A stretch of DNA of 35,442 bases, taken from assembly GCA_902537445.1 (NCBI GenBank), contig CACBBI010000009.1, positions 1 to 35,442 of the forward strand, given 5' to 3'. Positions within the stretch are counted from its first letter, which is position 1; every line of letters begins with the position of its first letter. Shown here piece by piece: positions 25,361 to 34,732 of the stretch. Source of the stretch: an uncultured Prochlorococcus sp. (GTDB lineage Bacteria > Cyanobacteriota > Cyanobacteriia > PCC-6307 > Cyanobiaceae). The notes beneath the pieces were generated by a model. The model saw nothing but the letters and a program-made list of their open reading frames with translations, ran no database searches and was not told the origin of the DNA. The position numbers and the translations under genes are program-made.

Positions 25361-26734
25361 CTAATTAATTAATTCAATAATTTTTTCAAGTTTCCAGCAT
25401 CTGCTTCCTTTTATAAGAATAGAATCACCTTTTTTTGTAGATTTGTTTATCTCTTTAGGTACATCTTTAATATTATTTAAAACTATAAATTTTTTCTTAT
25501 CTTTTAGATAATTGATGTAAACTTTTTCATTTTTTTTATCGCAAATAAATAAACACTTTTCTATGTCTGAATTATTTATTAAATTGAATATTTCTTTATG
25601 ATATTTTTCAGATTCTTCTCCCAATTCTTGCATACTTCCAAATATGAAAAATTTATTTCTCGGTTTTTCAAGTAGGTTTTTTAGACATGCTTTTACTGAC
25701 TCTGGCGAAGCATTATATGATTCATCGTATATTGTTGTTTTTACTGATTTCAAAATTTTATTCCTTCCATCTAAAATTGCAAAATCAAATTTATTAAAAC
25801 TTGCAAAATCTATGCCTAGCTCTTTGGCAACTGCATAAGCAAATAAAAAATTCGAAGCATTGTGAAATCCCTCAAGTGAAATTTCAAAGATATTTTCTTC
25901 AATTAAAATTGTTTTATTAGAAGGATTATAAAATCCTCGCAAATTATTGTCTTTCTTGAAACTCTCCTTTTTATTTTCTATATTTAGCAGTTTTAGTTTT
26001 ATAACTTTACCTTTCCAAACTTCTTTTAAAGTTTTTTCTAGGAATGGATCATTTGCTGGAATTATTACAACTCCTTCGGGATTTAAGTACTTACTAATTT
26101 CGCACTTTGCATAAGTAATATTTTTCTTTGAACCTAACAATCCAATATGAGCTGTGCCAATGTTAGTAATAACTGCAATATCGGGTTCACTATATTTAGA
26201 TAAATTCTCGATCTGTCCAAGACCTCTCATCCCCATCTCAAGAACTAAAGCTTTATCCTCTATATCTGTAGCAAGAATAGTAAGACCAACTCCAATCTCA
26301 TTATTGAAATTTGAATGAGATAATTTAATTCTTCCAAGTTTATTTAAAACTCCACCAATCATTTCTTTTGTTGTTGTTTTACCCACTGAACCAGTTATTG
26401 CGACAATTGGGATATTTAATTTTTTTCTTTTTAGCAATGCTAATTTTTGAAATGCCTCTAATGTGTCATTTACAACCCAATAAGGAAAATTACTAGGAAG
26501 TAATCTCTGCATACCTTTTTTTATTACTACTGATTTAACCCCTTTATCTAAAACATTTGGAAGAAAACTATGTCCATCAAAATTTTTGCCCTCTATAGCT
26601 ATAAAAAGATCATTTTTTAATAAAGTTCTACTATCAATACTTATATTTTTAAAATTTAAAGAATCTCTTTTCCCTTCACTCAGATTTTTAATATCCCCCA
26701 AAACGTTGTTTAATTCTGATAAAGAGAATTCCAT
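25361..26734 (-). CDS. murF: UDP-N-acetylmuramoyl-tripeptide-D-alanyl-D-alanine ligase
   Basis: A 457-aa Mur ligase adding D-Ala-D-Ala to the peptidoglycan precursor. It has the N-terminal UDP-binding domain (DSRTLLKNDLFIAIEG), the central ATPase domain with AITGSVGKTTTKEMI (P-loop), SHSNFNNEIGVGLTIL, VLEMGMRGLGQI (Glu for Mg) and NIGTAHIGLLGS. The C-terminal domain has YDESYNASPESV, the murF-type (rather than murE) Asn-Ala-Ser-Pro motif. The coding sequence is Lys/Asn-rich in its C-terminal part. ATG at 26734 is used. It lies 12 bases after the glgA stop and is probably cotranscribed with it. Confidence 0.93.
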   Translation of the reverse strand: MEFSLSELNNVLGDIKNLSEGKRDSLNFKNISIDSRTLLKNDLFIAIEGKNFDGHSFLPNVLDKGVKSVVIKKGMQRLLPSNFPYWVVNDTLEAFQKLALLKRKKLNIPIVAITGSVGKTTTKEMIGGVLNKLGRIKLSHSNFNNEIGVGLTILATDIEDKALVLEMGMRGLGQIENLSKYSEPDIAVITNIGTAHIGLLGSKKNITYAKCEISKYLNPEGVVIIPANDPFLEKTLKEVWKGKVIKLKLLNIENKKESFKKDNNLRGFYNPSNKTILIEENIFEISLEGFHNASNFLFAYAVAKELGIDFASFNKFDFAILDGRNKILKSVKTTIYDESYNASPESVKACLKNLLEKPRNKFFIFGSMQELGEESEKYHKEIFNLINNSDIEKCLFICDKKNEKVYINYLKDKKKFIVLNNIKDVPKEINKSTKKGDSILIKGSRCWKLEKIIELIN

Positions 26735-26746
26735 TAAAAAATTAAG

Positions 26747-28198
26747 TCATACTTTTTTTAAAGATGGATCAGCCGATTGTCCATAAGAAAATTTTTCAAC
26801 TTCAGCAAAATCTGGAGATGGTTCTTTTATTCCACAAACATCTTTATACATAACTTCGTATTCGAGAGCGGATCTTTGCCAACTAAACTCTTGGCTCATT
26901 GCTCTTTTTTGCAATAATTCCCAACTATCTTTATGCCTAAAGGCCTCCCAAGACCTTACTAAAGATGTATAGAAATCTATAGGTTCAAAGCGATCGAAGC
27001 AAAAACCAGTGCCACTGTTATTTTCTGGATCATGAGGTAAAACTGTGTCAACTAAACCTCCTACTCGCCTTACTATTGGAATAGAACCATATCTCATAGC
27101 AAGTAGTTGACTAATGCCACAAGGTTCGAACCTACTTGGCATTAAAAATGCATCAGAGCCACCATAAATAAGTCTTGATAAAGAATCATCATAAGTAAGA
27201 AACACAGAAAATCTTCTTGGATAGTCTAATGCAAGCTGCCATAATCCCGACTCTAAATATCTATCCCCAGTCCCTAAAACAACTATTTGCGAATCTGTAT
27301 ATGCTAAAAGTCTTCTGGAAACTTGTAGAAGTAAGTCAACCCCTTTTTGATCAACTAACCTACTGACCATACCTAAAAGATATTTTTTTGGATTAACTTC
27401 GAGACCCATTTCTCTCTGCAGAATTTTTTTATTTTCTAGCCTATTTTCTAAATTCTTAATACTAAATTTTGCAGGTAAAACTGGGTCTTTGGCTGGATTC
27501 CATTCATCAAGATCTATGCCATTAAGAATTCCCCTTAATTTACCTGAAATGTAATTAAGTAATCCTTCAAGGCTTTCCCCGTATTCATGAGTTTTAATTT
27601 CATCTGCATAAGTCGGAGAAACAGCATTGACCCTATCTGCGTACAACATTGCAGCAGCCATTGTATGGTCTCCATGCATATACCAAGGGCACCAAGTCAT
27701 TTTTTCAAGTTTCCATCTCCAAGGTCCTTGGTATTTTAAATTATGAATTGTGAAGACAGTACTAATTTCGGGGTCCTGATGCATCCACACAGGAATCATG
27801 CCAGTGTGCCAATCATGGCAATGGAGAACTTGAGGTTTCCAACAATTCCAGGCAAATTCAGCAGTGGCACTTGCAAAAAATGTAAAGCGCCAGTCCTCAT
27901 TTTCGCCTCCGTATATTTGGTCAGAGTCAAATGTTGGATGACCAACTAGGTAAATCACATAATTATGAATGGGATGTTTTGCTTCATATACGGAGAAATC
28001 ATTGCCCATTGTATTTGATCTAAAGACTGGTTCATTCGATACCTCTAAAAGACTCCACAATTTTCCATATCCTGGAATTATTACCCTTACATCGTGACCA
28101 AGTTTTATCAAAGATGGAGGCAACGAACCAACCACATCTCCCATACCTCCAACTTTGATCATTGGAGCACATTCAGCAGCGGCAAGAAGAATTCTCAT
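26747..28198 (-). CDS. glgA: Glycogen synthase (ADP-glucose)
   Basis: A 483-aa GT5 enzyme extending glycogen from ADP-glucose. The N-terminal [13 protein letters not shown] is the ADP-glucose site (KxGGL variant with Met). [28 protein letters not shown] and [29 protein letters not shown] in the second Rossmann domain are diagnostic. It stores fixed carbon over the light-dark cycle. ATG at 28198 is used. The menB gene lies 36 bases upstream on the same strand, and murF follows. Confidence 0.94.
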   Translation of the reverse strand: MRILLAAAECAPMIKVGGMGDVVGSLPPSLIKLGHDVRVIIPGYGKLWSLLEVSNEPVFRSNTMGNDFSVYEAKHPIHNYVIYLVGHPTFDSDQIYGGENEDWRFTFFASATAEFAWNCWKPQVLHCHDWHTGMIPVWMHQDPEISTVFTIHNLKYQGPWRWKLEKMTWCPWYMHGDHTMAAAMLYADRVNAVSPTYADEIKTHEYGESLEGLLNYISGKLRGILNGIDLDEWNPAKDPVLPAKFSIKNLENRLENKKILQREMGLEVNPKKYLLGMVSRLVDQKGVDLLLQVSRRLLAYTDSQIVVLGTGDRYLESGLWQLALDYPRRFSVFLTYDDSLSRLIYGGSDAFLMPSRFEPCGISQLLAMRYGSIPIVRRVGGLVDTVLPHDPENNSGTGFCFDRFEPIDFYTSLVRSWEAFRHKDSWELLQKRAMSQEFSWQRSALEYEVMYKDVCGIKEPSPDFAEVEKFSYGQSADPSLKKV

Positions 28199-28233
28199 TG
28201 ATAATTATTTAAAAAGTTCTTTTGAAAAATAAA

Positions 28234-29091
28234 CTAGGGTGTCCACTTATAGTCAGAAAAGTCTGGTGGACGCTTTTCAAGAAAGGCATCTCTACCTTCT
28301 TGAGCTTCTTCAGTCGAATAGAATAATTGAGTTGCGTATCCAGATAATTCTTGAATACCTGCAATCCCATCATTCTCTGCATTAAATGAAGCTTTAAGAA
28401 TACGAATAGCCGTTGGACTATTTCGTAAAATCTCTCTTGCCCAGATTACACCCTCAGCTTCTAATTCTTCAATCTTTGTAATTGCATTTATCAAGCCCAT
28501 CTTCAGAGCTTCCTTGGAATTATATTTTCTACACAAAAACCAAATTTCTTTTGCTTTTCTTTGACCAACAAGTCTTGCTAAATAACTAGATCCAAAACCC
28601 GCATCAAAACTACCAACTCTTGGACCTGTTTGACCAAATATTGCATTTTCAGAGGCGATACTGAGATCACAAATTAGATGAAGTACCTGCCCTCCTCCAA
28701 TTGCGAAACCAGGAACTAAAGCAATAACCACTTTAGGCAAACTTCTTATTAATCTTTGAAGTTCAAGTACATTTAATCTCTGCTTCCCTTCATCATTTTT
28801 ATATCCATTTTTACCCCTTACACTCTGATCACCTCCAGAGCAAAAAGAATAAATGCCTTTCTTGTCAGGTCCTGCACCTGTAAAGAGAACTACGCCAATA
28901 GTTTCATCATTTCTTACGATATCAAATGCTTCAATGAGTTCATCTACAGTTTGTGGCCTAAATGCATTTCTTTTTTCAGGCCGATTAATTGCAATTCTCG
29001 CAATTCCCTCATCTGATTTGTGAAACAATATATCCTCATAAGATTTGCATTCTGACCAATTTAAAGTTGTTTTTCCAGGTAATACTTTCAT
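28234..29091 (-). CDS. menB: 1,4-dihydroxy-2-naphthoyl-CoA synthase
   Basis: A 285-aa crotonase-fold enzyme closing the second ring in phylloquinone (vitamin K1) synthesis. Photosystem I uses this quinone. Visible are [16 protein letters not shown], the MenB signature [33 protein letters not shown] (oxyanion hole), [16 protein letters not shown] and the C-terminal [12 protein letters not shown]. It is the length seen in cyanobacteria. ATG at 29091 is used. menD lies 36 bases upstream, so menD-menB form an operon probably continuing into glgA. Confidence 0.96.
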   Translation of the reverse strand: MKVLPGKTTLNWSECKSYEDILFHKSDEGIARIAINRPEKRNAFRPQTVDELIEAFDIVRNDETIGVVLFTGAGPDKKGIYSFCSGGDQSVRGKNGYKNDEGKQRLNVLELQRLIRSLPKVVIALVPGFAIGGGQVLHLICDLSIASENAIFGQTGPRVGSFDAGFGSSYLARLVGQRKAKEIWFLCRKYNSKEALKMGLINAITKIEELEAEGVIWAREILRNSPTAIRILKASFNAENDGIAGIQELSGYATQLFYSTEEAQEGRDAFLEKRPPDFSDYKWTP

Positions 29092-29126
29092 GAAATCTAA
29101 TTATTCAAAGATAGAAAATGATAAAT

Positions 29127-30890
29127 TTAACTGCCAATAATTTTTTCTAGCAAGGCATTTTTTTCACAAATTTCATTTTCTGGATCAACATCAACTTTAA
29201 TTATTACAGATTTCTGGATAGAAATGCTCCAATCTAATGCCTCTCGTAATTTTTTAAAATTTGCCACACTTTTAAAGTTTACTTGATAGCCCTCTGCGAG
29301 TTTTGGCCAGTTTATTTCTTTTGGCATAAGAAATAGTTTTTTTAATTCATCTTCTTTTAAATTTTTTTTATAAATACGATTAAATATATTTCCGCCATTA
29401 TTATTTATTAGAAGGATTGTCAAATTGATGTCGATTGAATTTTCAATCAGCCAACCGTTTATATCATGAATAAAAGCCAAATCTCCAGTCACAAGAAGTA
29501 GAGGATTTTTAATTCGAGAAATACCTAATGCAAGAGATAAAGTACCGTCTATACCAGAAGCGCCCCTAAAGCTAAAACAATTTCTTGTTAAAGTACCATT
29601 TTCTGAAAATGTGAGCCAATCTCTAATCGGGCTACTCGCCGAGAGCATTATAGGATTTTCAGTTGGCCAAAGTTTTGGAACAAGATTTGCAAGCATATAC
29701 TCAGTAATTTGATTATCTTGAGTAATTTTCTCTTTTAAAATTTCTTTAATCTGCTCGCCTTCCTCTATTAGATTTAGAGCCATCGGAGTAAGAGACTTTT
29801 TGTTTTTTTCGTTGATTGACAATTCTTCTAACAATAGAGTAGTAAAATTTGATAGCCCAAAATCATATTCAAATGATTTTTTTATAGGGTCCAATTTTCT
29901 ATAGTTTTTTTCTTTTATAAGAATTTGTATCCCTTTGAAGTTTATTAAAAACTTCTCCAAATCAATTGAGGATGACATAGGGCCAAGCCTCAAAAGTTGA
30001 TGACAATTTATTGAATTTTTATTTTTTCTTAAGACTAATTCCCAATTCACGACTAATCCTCTCAAACCAGAATAAACACCTGAAACAGGATCAGCAAATA
30101 CTGGCCAACCAGTAATCTCTTGTAATCGTTCTAAAGACTTATTGAAAGAAGTTAATTCATTTATGGAACCTTGATAGGGACCTACCAAAATAATGCCGGA
30201 TTCATCTAAATTTAAATTTTCTGAAATTTCGAAGAATTTGTTTTTATCAGACTTTATTTCAACTTCCTGAAATATATATTTTTTCTTTAAATAAATTCTC
30301 TCAAAGACCTCTAAAATACTCTTTTTATTTAAAAATGAAATACCTAAAGGCTTATCAATAGGAATATTTAAATGAATAGGACCAGGGAAGGTTGATATTT
30401 GTTTCTCAATAGTTCGAACTAAATTCAAGATTTCATTTTCTTGTGTTTCATGAAGTCCATTTAGATTTGTACTTAAAACTCTTCTGCAGACTGAACTCAA
30501 AAAATCTTCTTGATTTACTGTTTGATTAGCGCCACAATCTTTTAATCTTAAGGGTCTATCAGCAGTAAGAAATATAATACCTTTACAAGATCGGTCTGCC
30601 TCAACTGCTGCTGGCAATAAGTTACTTACAGCAGTCCCAGAAGTCGTAATAACTAAAGAGAGATTACCTGATGCAGCAGAAATCCCAAGAGAGTGGAATC
30701 CCGCAGATCTCTCATCTATTGAATTAAAAATATTTACCAGTCCTATTTTATTTAATTCTCCAGCAGCTATTGCTAAAGGTGCCGATCTACTTCCAGGACA
30801 TATTATTAAATTTTGAACTCCTATTTTTATAAGAAGATTCAAAAGTTGTAAACTTCTAAGAAAATTTTTGCATTCAATAGATGATGTCAT
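29127..30890 (-). CDS. menD: 2-succinyl-5-enolpyruvyl-6-hydroxy-3-cyclohexene-1-carboxylate synthase
   Basis: A 587-aa thiamine-diphosphate enzyme of the phylloquinone pathway. The Pyr domain begins with [17 protein letters not shown], and RSAGFHSLG carries the cofactor-activating glutamate region. The PP domain has [14 protein letters not shown], a Mg/ThDP motif of the GDG type with Leu/Ala variation, and [35 protein letters not shown] also fits MenD. ATG at 30890 is used. It is divergent from lepB with a 49-base gap, so promoters for both must sit in very little DNA. Confidence 0.95.
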   Translation of the reverse strand: MTSSIECKNFLRSLQLLNLLIKIGVQNLIICPGSRSAPLAIAAGELNKIGLVNIFNSIDERSAGFHSLGISAASGNLSLVITTSGTAVSNLLPAAVEADRSCKGIIFLTADRPLRLKDCGANQTVNQEDFLSSVCRRVLSTNLNGLHETQENEILNLVRTIEKQISTFPGPIHLNIPIDKPLGISFLNKKSILEVFERIYLKKKYIFQEVEIKSDKNKFFEISENLNLDESGIILVGPYQGSINELTSFNKSLERLQEITGWPVFADPVSGVYSGLRGLVVNWELVLRKNKNSINCHQLLRLGPMSSSIDLEKFLINFKGIQILIKEKNYRKLDPIKKSFEYDFGLSNFTTLLLEELSINEKNKKSLTPMALNLIEEGEQIKEILKEKITQDNQITEYMLANLVPKLWPTENPIMLSASSPIRDWLTFSENGTLTRNCFSFRGASGIDGTLSLALGISRIKNPLLLVTGDLAFIHDINGWLIENSIDINLTILLINNNGGNIFNRIYKKNLKEDELKKLFLMPKEINWPKLAEGYQVNFKSVANFKKLREALDWSISIQKSVIIKVDVDPENEICEKNALLEKIIGS

Positions 30891-30939
30891 AATTTATATA
30901 AATGCTTTGGAATTTCCCTATAACTGAATTAAATAAAAC

Positions 30940-31524
30940 ATGTCTACAACTCAAGAAAAAAGAAATTCAATAATAAAGGATTTAAAAAATCTTTTAATCT
31001 GGATATCTATAGCTTTAATTATACGATGGCAAGTTATAGAGCCAAGATGGATCCCATCTGGTTCAATGCTTCCAACTCTTCAAATACAAGATAAAATTCT
31101 TGTTGAAAAACTAACCCCCAAAATCACATCCAAATCAAATCTTTCAAAATTAAAAAATAAAATAGTTGTTTTTAACGTTCCGGAACAATTAATTAATGCT
31201 GGTTATGAAGCAGATACTGCACTAATAAAAAGAGTAATTGGAATACCTGGAGACAAGGTAGAAGTAAGAGATGGTAACCTTTATTTAAATGATATCGTTC
31301 AAAACAATTACGTTTTTGACAAAAATATTAATTATTCAATGGGGCCTTTTATTGTCCCAGAAGAATCATTATGGGTGATGGGAGATAATAGAAATAATAG
31401 TATGGACTCACATATTTGGGGATTTTTACCCTATGAAAAGGTTATTGGTAAAGCTATTTTTAGATATTGGCCGTTCAATAAAATTGGACCTATTCGGTTC
31501 CCTGCCCTTAATAATTTAGATTAA
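30940..31524 (+). CDS. lepB: Signal peptidase I
   Basis: A 194-aa membrane protease with an N-terminal hydrophobic anchor (LLIWISIALIIRW, about 18-30). The catalytic Ser42 is in IPSGSMLPTLQIQDKILVEKL and Lys97 in TALIKRVIGIPGDKVEV. GDNRNNSMDSHIWGFLP is the conserved box E. It cuts signal peptides of exported and thylakoid-lumen proteins. It has one anchor rather than two, as in Gram-positive and cyanobacterial forms. Cyanobacteria often have two paralogues; which one this is cannot be told from the window. Confidence 0.95.
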   Translation: MSTTQEKRNSIIKDLKNLLIWISIALIIRWQVIEPRWIPSGSMLPTLQIQDKILVEKLTPKITSKSNLSKLKNKIVVFNVPEQLINAGYEADTALIKRVIGIPGDKVEVRDGNLYLNDIVQNNYVFDKNINYSMGPFIVPEESLWVMGDNRNNSMDSHIWGFLPYEKVIGKAIFRYWPFNKIGPIRFPALNNLD

Positions 31525-31569
31525 TGGGTACGTGATGTTGTAGGGTTTTTATATCTTGAAGTTGTAGAA

Positions 31570-31905
31570 ATGTTTAATCCAGAATTTCTTGCTACTGAGA
31601 ATAATGATCCAAACGATGAGAATGATTTAATCCAATATTTACAAAAACAATCTCCAGAAGTTTTGCAAAGAGTAGCAAAATCAGCTAGTGAAGATATTCA
31701 AGAAATAATTAGACATAATGTTCAAGGTCTTCTTGGAATGCTTCCTTCAGATCAATTTGATGTAAAAATAACATCTTCAAAAGACAACATTGCTAATTTA
31801 TTATCTTCTGCAATGATGACAGGATATTTCTTAAGACAAATGGAGCAAAGAAAAGAGCTGGAACAAACTCTTAAAAATGATGAAAACATGACTATTGAAG
31901 AATAA
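31570..31905 (+). CDS. DUF760 family protein
   Basis: A 111-aa soluble, mostly helical protein. The DUF760 core is seen as DLIQYLQKQSPEVLQRVAKS, IQEIIRHNVQGLLGMLPSDQF and SSAMMTGYFLRQMEQRKELE. The family occurs in cyanobacteria and chloroplasts. Plant members are reported to be involved in chloroplast protein turnover or regulation, but the molecular role is unsettled. The start ATG at 31570 lies 45 bases after lepB, so cotranscription is possible. It converges on the DUF4336 gene with 5 bases between them. Confidence 0.85.
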   Translation: MFNPEFLATENNDPNDENDLIQYLQKQSPEVLQRVAKSASEDIQEIIRHNVQGLLGMLPSDQFDVKITSSKDNIANLLSSAMMTGYFLRQMEQRKELEQTLKNDENMTIEE

Positions 31906-31910
31906 TAGTT

Positions 31911-33083
31911 TTAAAGATTTACTTCTTCAGGAATTATTCCTAGTTCAAACAACTTTTTATATAAACTCATTAAAAATTTATTATCCTCCAGTAGTTTCTC
32001 CCACTTTTGGGAATTAATTTCATTAATTAATTTTTGACAATCTTCTGTTGTAAATTTTATCGGTGCCGTAAAATGAGCTGGAATTAAATATTCCATATTT
32101 TCAAAAGACTTTATATTTTCTAGCCATTTAAGTAACACTTCTTTTGAACGAGGGAAAATTAGTTTTTTTAAAACTGGTGCCACTTGAATCTTAGGAGTGT
32201 CTTCACCCATTATTTCAACAAGAGAGGATTCCCAATCTTCCTCCCATAAAAAGGGATAAATACCGAAATGAGATCTCCAATTTCTAAGATCTTTTTTGAA
32301 CGAATACTTAAATATATCTTTTAAAGGTGGAATATTTAATTTACCTGGTTTCAAAAAAGATGAAAATAAGACTAACCTTTTCCAGCCTTTTTTTCTTTGT
32401 TCAATGGAGTCAATCAAAGGTTCATCTCCTCTCTCTCTAGAATGAAAAAGAAGTGGAGTTGGATCAAAATTAAATATCTCAGGTGGAGTGGAGTCTATTC
32501 CAACTATTGCGTCTGTTACATGAAGAGTTTTCGTAGAATAATGGAAACAGCTTATCTCCTGATATCTTCCAAGTCCTAAATTCAGTGGGCCTAATGAAGA
32601 CCATTTAAAGGAGTTCTCATGTGGAGTACCTTCCTCAAACAGTATTCTTGATCTTTTTGATGGAATTCCTAAAAAATCTAGTGGAAGATTGATGGGGAAA
32701 CTCCACTGTCCAGGACAAAGCCAAATCTCTGCATCTTTAAAAATTCTTGAAAGAGCTGGCAGTCCGATTTTATGTTCTAGTCCGGAGGCACTTGGGAGAA
32801 TTATTGTTTTTACTTTACCGTGAATCGCAATTAATTTTTCTAACTCATTTATTAATTCTTTTGTAGGAGGCAGTGGGTTTATGAGCATCAACCCATTATC
32901 AACCTTTATTACCGTCATTCTTATTGGAACCGCAACATAATAAAGTCCCTGTATTTGTTCCAAGGACCATATTTGATCAGGAATTAATTCTCTTAAAATT
33001 GTTTTCTTTTTCCCATAAGGATATAAGGGAAATAATGGCCACCAATACCACTTTTTATTTAAAGTTTCTTCCGCCACAATCAT
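31911..33083 (-). CDS. DUF4336 domain protein in the Mn transport operon
   Basis: A 390-aa protein with DUF4336, a family remotely like metallo-beta-lactamase folds: MTVIKVDNGLMLINPLPPT, IILPSASGLEHKIGLPALSRIF, WLCPGQWSFPINLP and LHVTDAIVGID. The classical HxHxDH metal motif is not present, so any hydrolase activity is uncertain. No signal peptide is seen, and two Trp-rich N-terminal stretches (KKWYWWPLFPLYPYGKK) could sit at a membrane surface. Its ATG overlaps the mntB stop by 4 bases (ATGA), so it is the last gene of the Mn-uptake operon. A link to Mn handling is inferred from this only. Confidence 0.8.
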   Translation of the reverse strand: MIVAEETLNKKWYWWPLFPLYPYGKKKTILRELIPDQIWSLEQIQGLYYVAVPIRMTVIKVDNGLMLINPLPPTKELINELEKLIAIHGKVKTIILPSASGLEHKIGLPALSRIFKDAEIWLCPGQWSFPINLPLDFLGIPSKRSRILFEEGTPHENSFKWSSLGPLNLGLGRYQEISCFHYSTKTLHVTDAIVGIDSTPPEIFNFDPTPLLFHSRERGDEPLIDSIEQRKKGWKRLVLFSSFLKPGKLNIPPLKDIFKYSFKKDLRNWRSHFGIYPFLWEEDWESSLVEIMGEDTPKIQVAPVLKKLIFPRSKEVLLKWLENIKSFENMEYLIPAHFTAPIKFTTEDCQKLINEINSQKWEKLLEDNKFLMSLYKKLFELGIIPEEVNL

Positions 33084-33952
33084 TTATAACCAGCAAAAAA
33101 TTTCTTTAACTTAAATATTCCGTATCTTGGAGCGAATAAAAAAGCGAATAAAAATATAAAAGTTTGTGCCAAGACAATTGATCCACCTGTCTCAAGATCA
33201 AACCAAAAACTAATATAGATTCCTATTAGGCTTGAGATAATTGCACTTAATACTGAAATTATTGTCATATTATCAAACTCATCAGTAAGTAAATATGCTG
33301 TAGCCCCTGGTGTAATCAACATCGCAACTACCAAAATAATTCCAACAGACTGCAAGCCCACAACTGCTGCCAAAGATAAGCACGTGAGGAGTAAATAGTG
33401 AAGAAAAAATACATTAATTCCAACTGTTTTTGCATGCCTAGGATCAAAACAATAAAGCATTAAATCTTTCCTAAAAATTGACAAAAGGATTACTACCAAT
33501 AAAGAAATGAATATGGTTTGTTTTACATCTGAAAGTGATATTCCTAACGGACTGCCAAAAAGGATAGAGTGCAGATCAATATTACTTTTAATCTTAGAAA
33601 CCAATACAATTCCAAGAGCGAAAAATCCAGTAAATACCAACCCAATAACAGTATCTTCCTTAACCCTAGATTTCTGCTTAATAAACCCTATCAATGCAAC
33701 AGAACCAACTCCGAAAATAAATGCCCCTAATGAGAAAGGAAGACCTAATGCATAAGCAACCACAACACCAGGCATTACTGAATGTGACACTGCATCTCCC
33801 ATTAAAGCCCATCCTTTAAGAGTTAAATAACTAGATAGGAAACCACAAACAGCGGCCACTAATGAACTCATAAGAAGTGCTTTTCTCATAAAGCCATGAG
33901 TTAAAGGATCTGTTATGAATGAATCTAAAGTTAAAAAAGAACAGAGCTCCAT
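33080..33952 (-). CDS. mntB: Manganese ABC transporter, membrane permease
   Basis: A 290-aa ABC-3 family permease with about eight to nine hydrophobic segments. Conserved portions are LKGWALMGDAVSHSVMPGVVVAYALG, DTVIGLVFTGFFALGIVLVSK, LFGSPLGIS and VGIILVVAMLITPGATAYLL. Such permeases move Mn2+, Zn2+ or Fe2+. The Mn choice follows from the neighbouring MntC-type binding protein and the C-A-B gene order known from Synechocystis. ATG at 33952 is used. It lies 12 bases after mntA and overlaps the DUF4336 start by 4 bases. Confidence 0.88.
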   Translation of the reverse strand: MELCSFLTLDSFITDPLTHGFMRKALLMSSLVAAVCGFLSSYLTLKGWALMGDAVSHSVMPGVVVAYALGLPFSLGAFIFGVGSVALIGFIKQKSRVKEDTVIGLVFTGFFALGIVLVSKIKSNIDLHSILFGSPLGISLSDVKQTIFISLLVVILLSIFRKDLMLYCFDPRHAKTVGINVFFLHYLLLTCLSLAAVVGLQSVGIILVVAMLITPGATAYLLTDEFDNMTIISVLSAIISSLIGIYISFWFDLETGGSIVLAQTFIFLFAFLFAPRYGIFKLKKFFAGYK

Positions 33953-33964
33953 ATAGTTTAGAAT

Positions 33965-34729
33965 TTAGGATTCAGGTCCAAACAAGAAATCAGGTGAGAT
34001 CCCTCCAAAAGTAGTTGTAATATTTTCAGGGGTAAACACTTCAGAGGTCTCGCCATAAGCTACAACAGTTTTATTTATTAAAAGAACCAAATCACAAAAT
34101 TCACGGACATGAATCATATCATGCGTTGATAATAATATAGTTTTCCCCTCATTTTTAAATTGAATAAATAATTCCGAGATAAGTTTCTCAGTTCTTATAT
34201 CAACACCGGAAAAAGGCTCATCAAGAAGTAATATTGACGCCCTTTGGGCAATTGCTCTAGCTAAAAAAGTTCGTTTTCTCTGACCTCCAGATAAGTTTCC
34301 AATAGGTGTAGATAAATGATCAGTAAGATCAACTCTCTCAATAGCATCTTTAACCGCCTGAACGTCAGACTCTCTAGGACACCTAAAAATATTCATCGAA
34401 CCATATCTTCCCATCATCACTACATCCCAAACATTTATTGGAAATTCACTATCAATTCCCTCACTCTGAGGAACATAAGCAATTGTCTGATCTTTTTGAG
34501 CAGATCTTACAGACTCTCCATTAATTCTAATTTTTCCCTTTGAAATATTTACAAAGCCAGTTAAAGCATTAAAAAAAGTTGTTTTACCAGCCCCGTTCAT
34601 CCCTACTAACCCACAAATCTGGCCAGGTTTCAATCTTAAATTGGCATCATACAAAGCCACCTTACCGTTGTAATCTACGCAAATATTCTCTGCATCAATC
34701 CTAAAGTTTTGATAATTGATTGATTCCAT
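33965..34729 (-). CDS. mntA: Manganese ABC transporter, ATP-binding protein
   Basis: A 254-aa ABC ATPase with Walker A GMNGAGKTTFFNAL, the Q-loop in YVPQSEGIDSEFPINVWDVV and the signature LSGGQRKRTFLARAIAQ. Walker B is ILLLDEPFSGVD, and the switch histidine is in LLSTHDMIHVREFC. The SEFP-x-x-VWDVVMMGRYG stretch is typical of Mn/Zn importers. It powers uptake through the MntB permease on the cytoplasmic side. ATG at 34729 is 3 bases after the mntC stop, so the three genes are one operon. Confidence 0.92.
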   Translation of the reverse strand: MESINYQNFRIDAENICVDYNGKVALYDANLRLKPGQICGLVGMNGAGKTTFFNALTGFVNISKGKIRINGESVRSAQKDQTIAYVPQSEGIDSEFPINVWDVVMMGRYGSMNIFRCPRESDVQAVKDAIERVDLTDHLSTPIGNLSGGQRKRTFLARAIAQRASILLLDEPFSGVDIRTEKLISELFIQFKNEGKTILLSTHDMIHVREFCDLVLLINKTVVAYGETSEVFTPENITTTFGGISPDFLFGPES

Positions 34730-34732
34730 AAT

